Shown here in pieces: positions 1-5,730 of a stretch of DNA of 11,178 nucleotides (position 1 is its first letter; the number at the start of each line of letters is the position of its first letter). A model generated the notes under the pieces. That model did not search any database, had not been told where the DNA came from, and worked only from the letters and a program-made list of their open reading frames with translations. The translations under genes were made by a program, and so were the position numbers. The DNA comes from Actinomycetes bacterium (lineage in GTDB: Bacteria > Actinomycetota > Thermoleophilia > RBG-16-64-13), in the NCBI GenBank assembly GCA_021815245.1, contig JAKAHF010000020.1, positions 1 to 11,178 on the forward strand, read 5' to 3'.

Positions 1-1143
1 AAGATGAAGATCCTGTCGCATTTGACGCGCGCAATTCGTTCCTGCCAACTGCAGCACGTCATCGATCGGCAACTCCTTCAGGAATCCCAATGCTCGGGAT
101 TCCCCTGCAAACATTAGGAAGCTGCTCTCATCGTACGGAAGCCCCAGAGTCTTCGCTCCGAGTCTGGAGCTGCTTCTGGCCCACCACTCATACAGCTCTA
201 GATCGTTGGGATACGGAATGGCTGAAGTCTGAGACCACCGGTAAGCGTCAGCAGAGAACCGTTCGAACTCGCTTATGCGGGCAAGTACGTCAGTTTGTAT
301 CAGGGTAACTGCAGGGAGAGCCTCGGACATCACGAGTCCCTGTTCCTTTTGCATCGCTTCTCTGAAGAAAGCCGTGTATTCGTCAGTGTCCGCGGCGTTG
401 CGATACGAGAGAACCGCCTTGAGAAGACCGGGCTCTAGCACCCGGTCTGGCAGCGGCCTACGAATAGGGTATTCGAGGCACTCTTGAAGCGATTCGAATT
501 GCCGACCAATGAGTTCCGAGCAGAACTCGACAAATACTGTCTCTGAACCTCTCTGCCAGTGCCTCGCCACGTTGGCGTCGAGACATCGCGAAGCAGGAAT
601 GAGAAATGCCTTCGGTCTTCCTGCCCTGGGAAGAAACACGTCTTCGTTGGCCAAGTAGGTTCCGGCCGATAGGAGAATCATCCGTAGCGGCCCGGATATG
701 TCAGGGGAGAGATCACTGCACGAAATATGCTCATAGGCACTTACTAGCATCTGGTCGGAGACAAGAAGGCCGTCGAAGAAGAGGCTGTACTTACGTATGG
801 CTTTGGGAAGTTGCCCTTGGTCAACATGTATGTACTCCCCTGGGAGGGCTAGAAGATACTCTTGGATCTTCCTGAAGTTGGAAGCCCAGAAGGACACGAC
901 AGTCTCCAGGAAGAGAGCTCCCTCTCTGGCCATATGTGGTTCGGTCAGACCCGTCAGTTCGAGCTTGAAGCGCTCTCTGTTCTCCACTTGAATTCGGCGC
1001 GACAGTGGACTCCTCTTCACCAGGTCGAAGAAGTCGCCCTGAATGCCGTGTAGCCCATCCAGCGCCTCCTTTGCCATCTGGCTGCTCTCGTCATAGGCCG
1101 AGGGTCCGTGGCTACCCCAAGCTACTAGATCGCGAATTCGCAT
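1..1143 (-). CDS. Unrecognised protein, C-terminus cut by left window edge
   Basis: The minus strand is open from an ATG at 1143 down to base 1: 381 codons with no stop in frame. An in-frame stop (TAG, 1153-1155) lies just upstream of the ATG, so this is the first possible ATG. The purine-rich AGGGGGAAGGG before it can serve as ribosome binding site. The protein begins MRIRDLVAWGSHGPSAYDES and reads as a soluble, mixed-charge protein. I see no signal peptide, long hydrophobic segment, nucleotide-binding loop or metal-binding cluster. Aromatic, helical stretches such as FLETVVSFWASNFRKIQEYL (about residues 78-97) and FDGLLVSDQMLVSAYEHI suggest an alpha-helical fold. I do not recognise the family. 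It has the same orientation as the recombinase at 2088-3026 but is separated from it by a gene-poor stretch, so it is probably a separate unit. That it is a gene is well supported by the length and the coherent composition; function is unknown. Confidence 0.8.
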   Translation of the reverse strand, partial: MRIRDLVAWGSHGPSAYDESSQMAKEALDGLHGIQGDFFDLVKRSPLSRRIQVENRERFKLELTGLTEPHMAREGALFLETVVSFWASNFRKIQEYLLALPGEYIHVDQGQLPKAIRKYSLFFDGLLVSDQMLVSAYEHISCSDLSPDISGPLRMILLSAGTYLANEDVFLPRAGRPKAFLIPASRCLDANVARHWQRGSETVFVEFCSELIGRQFESLQECLEYPIRRPLPDRVLEPGLLKAVLSYRNAADTDEYTAFFREAMQKEQGLVMSEALPAVTLIQTDVLARISEFERFSADAYRWSQTSAIPYPNDLELYEWWARSSSRLGAKTLGLPYDESSFLMFAGESRALGFLKELPIDDVLQLAGTNCARQMRQDLHL

Positions 1144-2037
1144 CCCTTCCCCCTAGGATTCTTGCGAGCCCTCGGCAACTAGGTTTCGACATACTGCCGG
1201 GGTGCAATCGGCGATTCTCATACATGTTACTGCGTAGGGAAATCCGCTGGGGCCTGCGGCAACCCTGCGCCTCGTCATTCCCGGCGGACCAAATCGAGGT
1301 CGCCCCAGCGAAGGTCGAGGATCTCGCCGCTCCCCAGAACCGATCGTGGCGCATCGCTCTCGGTAGGCCTCGGTGCATCTGGTCTGCTTCATTCCTTGGA
1401 TCTCCCTTGAGTCAGTGGAGATCCTGACGCGTCGGTTGGGACCCATTCTGGGGCCGGACCACCATTCCCAGTCGCCGCCTGGGCGTGGGGCTGCTTCGCC
1501 AGGCTCTGTGCCGAGCCCGCGCCAATCGACCAAACCCAGCGGGCTAGCCAGGCAGCCTAGAACTACCTTTCGTCCAATACGGCCGGGTCAAGAACAATAC
1601 GGCGAATACTCCGCTTGTCATAGAACTGCACTAACTGCTCCTGGCTCGGCGCTTCTAGCTCAGGCATCTCCAGTTCGATTTGTCGCTTTGTGCTTGAGAT
1701 CGACGTACGTGCGATTCTTCAGACGTCCGAATACCTCTTTGGATCGATAGCGAGGATTAGGTTGTCGTGCTATGTCGGAGGAAGTCCAGCACCGACGAGT
1801 GACTTCCTCTCTGGACCGCGTGTCTCATTCGATATCCTCACGAGAAACGGAATATCGAGAAACGCTGGAAGAAATGGGTATAGAAAGACTGACGCCGCCC
1901 ATGAGGACGGCATCGTAACTCCCTCTACGCGTGGCAGATGAGCTGAGTAGAGTATCGGCCAACGGCCACCCAAAATCGACTGGCGGCGCTGGGTCGGTCG
2001 CCGATATCGTCGTAGTATCCCGCGACAGTGCTACTCA
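1144..2037. other. Gene-poor, apparently degenerate stretch
   Basis: About 890 bases with no convincing intact gene on either strand. The minus strand has several short coding-like peptides in alternating frames: one starting at 2038 and ending at 1925; an overlapping frame that reaches a TGA near 1830; one in that same frame ending at 1660 (containing VFGRLKNRTYVDLKHKAT); one in another frame with NLILAIDPKRYSDV; and one at 1563-1667. Such frame-hopping is typical of a gene broken by small indels, or of a chain of tiny ORFs. The plus-strand reading 1690-1941 is in codon register with part of this, so one may be the shadow of the other. I found no tRNA, no terminal inverted repeats of an insertion sequence, and no CRISPR repeat. 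Confidence 0.5.
1563..1667 (-). CDS. Possible tiny ORF (34 aa) or gene remnant
   Basis: ATG at 1665-1667, stop TAG at 1563-1565. The product starts MPELEAPSQEQLVQFYDK and has a protein-like composition, with a charged tail (RSIRRIV, then LDER at the end). Its ATG overlaps the TGA (1660-1662) of the upstream minus-strand reading frame within GATGCCTGA, and GGAG lies immediately before the ATG. Overlap of this kind is usual for coupled genes, which is the main reason to list it. The length is well below most families, there is no recognisable domain, and it sits in a region that looks decayed. It may be only the tail of a broken gene. Confidence 0.25.
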   Translation of the reverse strand: MPELEAPSQEQLVQFYDKRSIRRIVLDPAVLDER

Positions 2038-2038
2038 T
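1925..2038 (-). CDS. Possible small ORF (37 aa) downstream of the recombinase
   Basis: ATG at 2036-2038, stop TAG at 1925-1927, on the same strand as the recombinase and 49 bases beyond its stop. The product begins MSSTVAGYYDDIGDRPS and is rich in aromatic and small residues. The purine-rich GAGAAGAA lies directly before the ATG, but it is not a well-spaced Shine-Dalgarno site. Coding-like peptide continues past the stop in other frames, so this could be the intact 5' end of a frameshifted gene rather than a real 37-residue protein. I do not recognise it. Confidence 0.3.
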   Translation of the reverse strand: MSSTVAGYYDDIGDRPSAASRFWVAVGRYSTQLICHA

Positions 2039-2087
2039 TTCTTCTCGCGTGACTCCCGACTTCCTCTTCGGCCAAGCTCGGCTGGCG

Positions 2088-3026
2088 TTAGAGACCGATT
2101 GCCTCGGCCACCCGTCTCCAGCTCAGGTCTTCCTGCCCCTCGAGACGCCGCAGGTAGGTAGTGGTCACCGCCAGCGAGGAATGATCCAAGAATCGCGACA
2201 CCTCCTCCACCGACTCGCCGGCGTCTCTTCGCAGCTTGGCCGCAGTGTGCCGAAGGACATGGAGCCCGGCCGGGGGAAGCCCCGCCTTCGCGAGGTAGCG
2301 CTGGAACCGACCGTAGAAGGTACCCGACGTGAGCCCTCGTCCGTCGAGGGCCGCGCGAGAGGGCCACAGCGACTCTGAAGGCGCCATGACCCCGAGATCC
2401 TTCCCGAAAGCCGTCAACGCGGCTCTCAGCGCGTCTATGGCCGGACGTGGAAGCTCCCGGCGACCGGTCTTGCCACCCTTGCCCCGGTAGGAGTAGAAGC
2501 AGACGCCGTTGTCGAATGACAGGTCGCCGGCGGTCATGCGGAAGACCTCGGCCCGACGACGGCCGGTGAGGACGAGCATGAGGACGATCGCTCGGTCGCG
2601 CAAACCCTGAGGTGTTCCGGGAATGATCGCGAGCAGCCGACGGACCTCATCGGCCGACAGACCCCGAGCGGGCGGGGTGGAGGTCCTCGGCCGCTCCAGC
2701 TTGTCGCATGGGTTGCTGGTCACGATGTCCATCCGCTGCAGGAACCGGTAGAACGAGGACAGACAGGCCATGCGCGCGCCGATGGTGACGGGGGAAGGCT
2801 CCTTGCCGGAGACTCCCTTGCCGTGGGCCCAGGCGAACACCTCCTGTACCGTGACCTTGTCCGGAGCCTTGCCGACCCGGCCGAAGAAGTCCTGAAGCAT
2901 GCTGGAGTAGCCCTGGACGGTGCGGTCAGATCCTGAGCGGCGCTGCTTCTCGACCAGGAAGGCGTAGAGGGCGCGTTCCCAACCAACGAGGTCTCCGACT
3001 GGGAAGTCGACTGTCTGCGAAATCAT
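2088..3026 (-). CDS. Tyrosine recombinase / phage-type integrase (XerC/D-like size)
   Basis: Site-specific DNA recombinase that cuts and rejoins strands through a tyrosine-DNA intermediate. The 312-residue length fits the XerC/XerD and integrase range. Residues about 12-100 form the SAM-like core-binding N-terminal domain (TVQGYSSML; ACLSSFYRFLQ). The catalytic domain follows with all expected positions: R157 in TGRRRAEV, K183 in RGKGGKTG, H256 and R259 in LHVLRHTAA, H282 in LDHSS, and the nucleophile Y291, nine residues after H282. The frame is open further up to 3128, but I chose ATG 3026 because GGAGG lies six bases before it (3033-3037) and the added 34 residues do not resemble a recombinase. 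It is transcribed away from the helicase/methylase genes and is the likely mobility gene of this island. Its attachment sites are not visible, and whether it still moves the island cannot be told from sequence. Confidence 0.92.
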   Translation of the reverse strand: MISQTVDFPVGDLVGWERALYAFLVEKQRRSGSDRTVQGYSSMLQDFFGRVGKAPDKVTVQEVFAWAHGKGVSGKEPSPVTIGARMACLSSFYRFLQRMDIVTSNPCDKLERPRTSTPPARGLSADEVRRLLAIIPGTPQGLRDRAIVLMLVLTGRRRAEVFRMTAGDLSFDNGVCFYSYRGKGGKTGRRELPRPAIDALRAALTAFGKDLGVMAPSESLWPSRAALDGRGLTSGTFYGRFQRYLAKAGLPPAGLHVLRHTAAKLRRDAGESVEEVSRFLDHSSLAVTTTYLRRLEGQEDLSWRRVAEAIGL

Positions 3027-3151
3027 GTCCGGCCTCCGTGGTAGCGTAGAAACGACACCATGTTCACTCCGCAGGCCGGTAAAGCAAGTCTCTTCTCGGC
3101 TGCATTTGGAGCGGGGATGCTCGCGCATCAGAGCCAGTCTGGAGACCAGAG
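3027..3151. promoter_or_regulatory. Divergent intergenic region between recombinase and 380-residue gene
   Basis: Both flanking genes start in opposite directions from this 125-base gap, so promoters for both should lie here. I see the recombinase ribosome site (GGAGG on the minus strand, 3033-3037) and that of the plus-strand gene (GGAG, 3141-3144). The latter lies across a small dyad, TCTGG-AGA-CCAGA (3138-3150), which could fold over the site or bind a protein. No strong -35/-10 pair stands out on either strand. Confidence 0.5.
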
Positions 3152-4294
3152 ATGCGGACAGTAACGGCGCGAATCGCCACGACGGACGTAACGAAGAAGT
3201 ACACCAGATTCACTCGTGGGGCACTGGAGGAAGCTGCGGCTCAGATTAACGCTGGACTGCGACTCCCTATGTTGACCTCGCACGATGCCACGCGTCCGCT
3301 TGGGTGGGCATCTCGGGCAACGGTCGTGCGTCTTGGCGACGACCGCTTCGCGCTTGAAGTCGAGACCAGGATGCCGGAGACTGAGGCGGAGCTGGGGCAG
3401 TTCCGTTCTGAGTACGGCCAGCATTTGCGAGAGCGCATGCAAGACATCGTGGAACCCTTCCTCGGCTACGCTCGCTCGCTGCCCGAACCCAGACCGGAGC
3501 TCGAGGCCGACAGAACGACGGCGTATCTGCACCTCCCGGGTCTAGTCGTCTCGATTCACCCGGAGTTGGAGAACCTGACTGATTCAGACGGGCTGGTGTC
3601 GATTCATGAACCGGCCATTTCCGCCAACGGCCTGATTGGCTACCGGTCAGGCCTGCTGGTCCCGGATTCTCTCTTCCGTCGATCCTTCAACTGGCTGAAC
3701 ACACTGAATTCCGAGTTTCTAGCGGAGTTCGCCCGCCTTGCCGAGCAACATGGCAAGCCGTTTCGGCTGCGGATTGACTGGGATCGGACGGCTCTCGGAG
3801 ACGGTGGCCAGGAGTTCAATGAGTTTGACTATTGGTATGGACCGCCGTTCGCGGGCAGCTTGTTGGACCAGCCATACGGGGTTACCGTGCACGGCGCAAG
3901 CGAGCAGATGAAGACGCTGGAACAGGTCCACCGGACCGAGTTCTATAGATACGCGCGGGATGACGAAGTGGTGATGGAGATCGAGGAGATCCACGCTCGA
4001 CCGATGCTAGTGTTCGAGGGGTCTGAAAGATTCGCCGCGGAGCGCTATCTGCATGCCGTCATCGACGGCCAATCAGGTGCGGTCATTCACGCTGATGGTG
4101 CCGTGAGACTCTACACGGCTGAGGAATGGCAGTCTCGGTTTGACTCGAAGATTGACCGATTCTCGGGTGGGCTAAGAGTGAAGCTGTTTAGGGTGGATAG
4201 TCGCCTTGACCCGAACGAGTTCTTCCGCCTGGCGCATCTCTTCTTTCGCGGCAACCCGCTGGTCGCCGAGTTCTTCGGTGTTGCTCTTGTCTGA
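3152..4294 (+). CDS. Unknown protein with possible prohead-protease-like N-terminus
   Basis: 380 residues from ATG 3152, with GGAG seven bases upstream. Family not recognised with certainty. The first 80 residues have the layout of HK97-type prohead proteases (S78-like): a strand-rich start, then FTRGALEEAAAQIN (20-33), LPMLTSHD (38-45) with H44 where the catalytic histidine would sit, PLGW, and a strand pair RFALEVETRM. The usual later serine motif is not evident, so this may be a fold relative without activity, or chance resemblance. Residues 165-200 are helical, and 205-233 contain LRIDWDRT and FDYWYGPPF. The C-terminal third mixes strands and helices and ends with EFFRLAHLFF. No membrane segment or signal peptide is seen. 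It starts divergently from the recombinase and is followed, after 233 bases, by another unknown gene on the same strand; with that gene it forms the cargo between recombinase and DISARM. Confidence 0.8.
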   Translation: MRTVTARIATTDVTKKYTRFTRGALEEAAAQINAGLRLPMLTSHDATRPLGWASRATVVRLGDDRFALEVETRMPETEAELGQFRSEYGQHLRERMQDIVEPFLGYARSLPEPRPELEADRTTAYLHLPGLVVSIHPELENLTDSDGLVSIHEPAISANGLIGYRSGLLVPDSLFRRSFNWLNTLNSEFLAEFARLAEQHGKPFRLRIDWDRTALGDGGQEFNEFDYWYGPPFAGSLLDQPYGVTVHGASEQMKTLEQVHRTEFYRYARDDEVVMEIEEIHARPMLVFEGSERFAAERYLHAVIDGQSGAVIHADGAVRLYTAEEWQSRFDSKIDRFSGGLRVKLFRVDSRLDPNEFFRLAHLFFRGNPLVAEFFGVALV

Positions 4295-4357
4295 GCTATC
4301 GCGTAGCTGGCCGATTCCGGGCACCGACACTATGTCTGCATGGTGAACGTTCCCGCC

Positions 4358-4414
4358 TGCGGACGCTCGGCTCACACCATCGCTGGTCGGTGATCGGCGG
4401 GGCTGCCGTCCGCA
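4358..4414. repeat. 8-bp inverted repeat in intergenic region
   Basis: TGCGGACG (4358-4365) and CGTCCGCA (4407-4414) are exact reverse complements separated by 41 bases. A smaller imperfect hairpin (ACCA-tcgc-TGGT) lies between them. No T-run follows, so it is not a classic intrinsic terminator for the gene ending at 4294, although it lies just downstream of that gene. It could be a structured 3' end, a protein-binding site, or chance. Confidence 0.3.
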
Positions 4415-4466
4415 CCATGGCTCCAGGCGCTGATTGATTGCGTCACATGCGTTGGCACGTACACGA

Positions 4467-4496
4467 CTGACATTAAGGTGGCGCAAGGTGTATAAA
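4467..4496 (+). promoter_or_regulatory. Sigma70-like promoter ahead of the SEC-C gene
   Basis: CTGACA (4467-4472) matches five of six bases of TTGACA. TATAAA (4491-4496) matches five of six of TATAAT, with an 18-base spacer. Transcription would begin near 4503, giving a leader of about 25-30 bases that holds AAGGAG (4520-4525). A second, weaker pair overlaps it: TTGGCA (4452-4457), 16 bases, TAAGGT (4474-4479). The position suggests that the 4528 gene, and perhaps drmD beyond it, has its own start of transcription. Confidence 0.55.
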
Positions 4497-4527
4497 TCTT
4501 CTCGGCTCAGGCCCCGGGCAAGGAGTT

Positions 4528-5568
4528 ATGGTCTTGCGTGCGAATCTTGCGGCGCGTCTAGATGGGTTAGTTCCTCTCGACGCTTGCTCGAAGCTCGAGA
4601 CGTCTCTCGACCGCCTTCACCGCTGGACGTCCTCACTGCCATCCAACTCGTGTTTCTACCAGAATCAGCGCCCCACCATATTCGGGCAACCGTATCAGTT
4701 CCTTAGTGCCAAACGCGTCGAGACAGCACTGCCCCAGATATTCTTCGATCTTCATTCTGCCCTGGCCGGTTTCTGTCTCACCCGAGGATGGCGGGCCGAC
4801 CAATTGGCGGAGGGGCTGATTCATTCGCTATCCACTTGGAACATCTCCTTGGCCGCTTCTGCGGCCAGGTCCCTTGTCGAGACTGCGGCTTCATTCGCTA
4901 TTGAGACCGGTGCGATTGCTGACCAGTGGTCTGAAGCCCGATCAACGGTACCTGCGCGGCTCGATGATGCCCTTGCGATGCGGACGGGGCTTTTTCAACT
5001 CGTGCTCGACGGCATGTGGTCGACCAGGATCCAGTCCTTCTTGGAGGTGGCGCCTCGGTTGCAGAGGAAGAATGTTCTGACTTTCATCAAGAAGAGTGAG
5101 AAACGTTTCGGGCAAGTCGGACTGAGTGAGCGGTATGAAGTTCTATGTGATGCGGTCCATCCGAGTTTCGGCTCCGCGGAATGCTTCTGGGAAGAGGTCG
5201 GGGTCAGGGAAGATCGTCCTGGGTACGGCCAGAAACGCCCGCGTCAATTGCGCGTGCTACTCAACAAACGGGCTGTAGGCAAATGGGGTGAGGAAATCAA
5301 GGGGTCCGAGTTGCCCCGGGTCATCTTCGAGTGCTCCTCGTGGGGCCTTGATCGGCTAGACAGTGACCTGCGTCGCTTGGAGGTCCTCTGCCGAGATGTC
5401 TCACTTACATGTCGGATATATGAGCTCGCCGAACTGGACTACTGGGGAGTGGCAAAGCCAAGCGGCAAATACGATCCGTGTGCATGTGGGTCAGGGTTGA
5501 AGACGCGGCTTTGCAGGCATGAGTTCGGATGTCCACCAAGTTCACCAGAGGGAGCCGAAGATACATAG
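4528..5568 (+). CDS. Helical protein of unknown function with C-terminal SEC-C-like zinc motif
   Basis: 346 residues if ATG 4528 is used. AAGGAG (4520-4525) ends only two bases before that ATG, and the TTG at 4534, eight bases away, is better spaced, so the true product may be two residues shorter. Residues about 20-300 look alpha-helical. ARSLVETAASFAIETG (113-128) and RYEVLCDAVHPS (202-213) recall the arrangement in DUF5677-type and related helical proteins, though I cannot confirm the family. Near the C-terminus is a SEC-C-like motif: C318-x-C320-GSG-...-C329-R-H331. SEC-C normally ends Cys-Cys or Cys-His, and here Arg separates Cys and His. SEC-C motifs bind zinc and occur on SecA and as tags on many uncharacterised proteins. 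The gene lies 162 bases before drmD on the same strand, so cotranscription is possible. A defence role is inference from position. Confidence 0.8.
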   Translation: MVLRANLAARLDGLVPLDACSKLETSLDRLHRWTSSLPSNSCFYQNQRPTIFGQPYQFLSAKRVETALPQIFFDLHSALAGFCLTRGWRADQLAEGLIHSLSTWNISLAASAARSLVETAASFAIETGAIADQWSEARSTVPARLDDALAMRTGLFQLVLDGMWSTRIQSFLEVAPRLQRKNVLTFIKKSEKRFGQVGLSERYEVLCDAVHPSFGSAECFWEEVGVREDRPGYGQKRPRQLRVLLNKRAVGKWGEEIKGSELPRVIFECSSWGLDRLDSDLRRLEVLCRDVSLTCRIYELAELDYWGVAKPSGKYDPCACGSGLKTRLCRHEFGCPPSSPEGAEDT

Positions 5569-5725
5569 TCCAAGTGGGCTCTGGCGATCGTACGACGTAC
5601 GACTCGGCGAAGTGCACTTCCTCGCAGGTTTGGTTCCCGCCATCGGTCCGACGTTGTACCATGGTGAACAAGTCACTCTGGTTCTGGCTGGTCTGCCTGC
5701 GGAGCCTGAAGCTCCTGGAGCGTAA
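5519..5725 (+). CDS. Doubtful small ORF (68 aa) between SEC-C gene and drmD
   Basis: Starts at ATG 5519 inside the end of the preceding gene, in another frame, and stops with TAA at 5723-5725, five bases before the drmD start. The second half (GEVHFLAGLVPAIGPTLY, then an LVLAGL stretch) has protein-like composition and reasonable codon use. The ribosome site is poor, with only GCAGGC upstream. If it is translated, its stop falls beside the drmD Shine-Dalgarno sequence (5715-5720), which would couple drmD translation to it. It could equally be a non-coding leader carrying the palindromes at 5588-5620, or a gene remnant. No family is recognised. Confidence 0.3.
   Translation: MSSDVHQVHQREPKIHSPSGLWRSYDVRLGEVHFLAGLVPAIGPTLYHGEQVTLVLAGLPAEPEAPGA
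5588..5620. promoter_or_regulatory. Two adjacent palindromes upstream of drmD, candidate operator
   Basis: TCGTACG-A-CGTACGA (5588-5602) is a perfect 7+7 palindrome around one central base. GAAGTGCACTTC (5609-5620) is a perfect 12-base palindrome. Six bases separate them, and both lie 110-143 bases before the drmD start. Two perfect dyads about two helical turns apart (centre to centre about 20 bases) in a short intergenic space fit binding of a dimeric regulator. No such regulator is encoded in this window, and no clear -10/-35 pair overlaps them. Confidence 0.4.
5701..5721 (+). promoter_or_regulatory. Hairpin and ribosome binding site before drmD
   Basis: GGAGC (5701-5705) can pair with GCTCC (5711-5715) around a five-base loop. 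A second GGAGC (5717-5721) contains the likely Shine-Dalgarno sequence CTGGAG (5715-5720) for the TTG at 5731. The middle GCTCC is complementary to both GGAGC copies, so the upstream copy could keep it away from the ribosome site. This is an inferred regulatory arrangement from complementarity only. Confidence 0.3.
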
Positions 5726-5730
5726 TTGTC

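Noticed and set aside
1005..1427. 140-codon plus-strand ORF
   Set aside because: It overlaps the start of the minus-strand 381-codon gene, has Pro/Arg/Ser-rich composition typical of a wrong frame, and has no ribosome site.
1690..1941. 83-codon plus-strand ORF
   Set aside because: Composition is acceptable and I could not exclude it, but it has no clear ribosome site and is in codon register with minus-strand coding-like peptide, so it may be a mirror frame.
1144..2037. tRNA gene or insertion-sequence ends
   Set aside because: A GTTCGATT near 1673 recalls a T-loop, but the flanking stem does not pair. No terminal inverted repeats or transposase frame were found.
3027..3128. N-terminal extension of the recombinase to 3128
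   Set aside because: The extra 34 residues are Cys/Arg-rich and unlike recombinases, while ATG 3026 has a well-spaced GGAGG.
4295..4466. Intrinsic terminator after the 380-residue gene
   Set aside because: Inverted repeats are present, but none is followed by a run of T.
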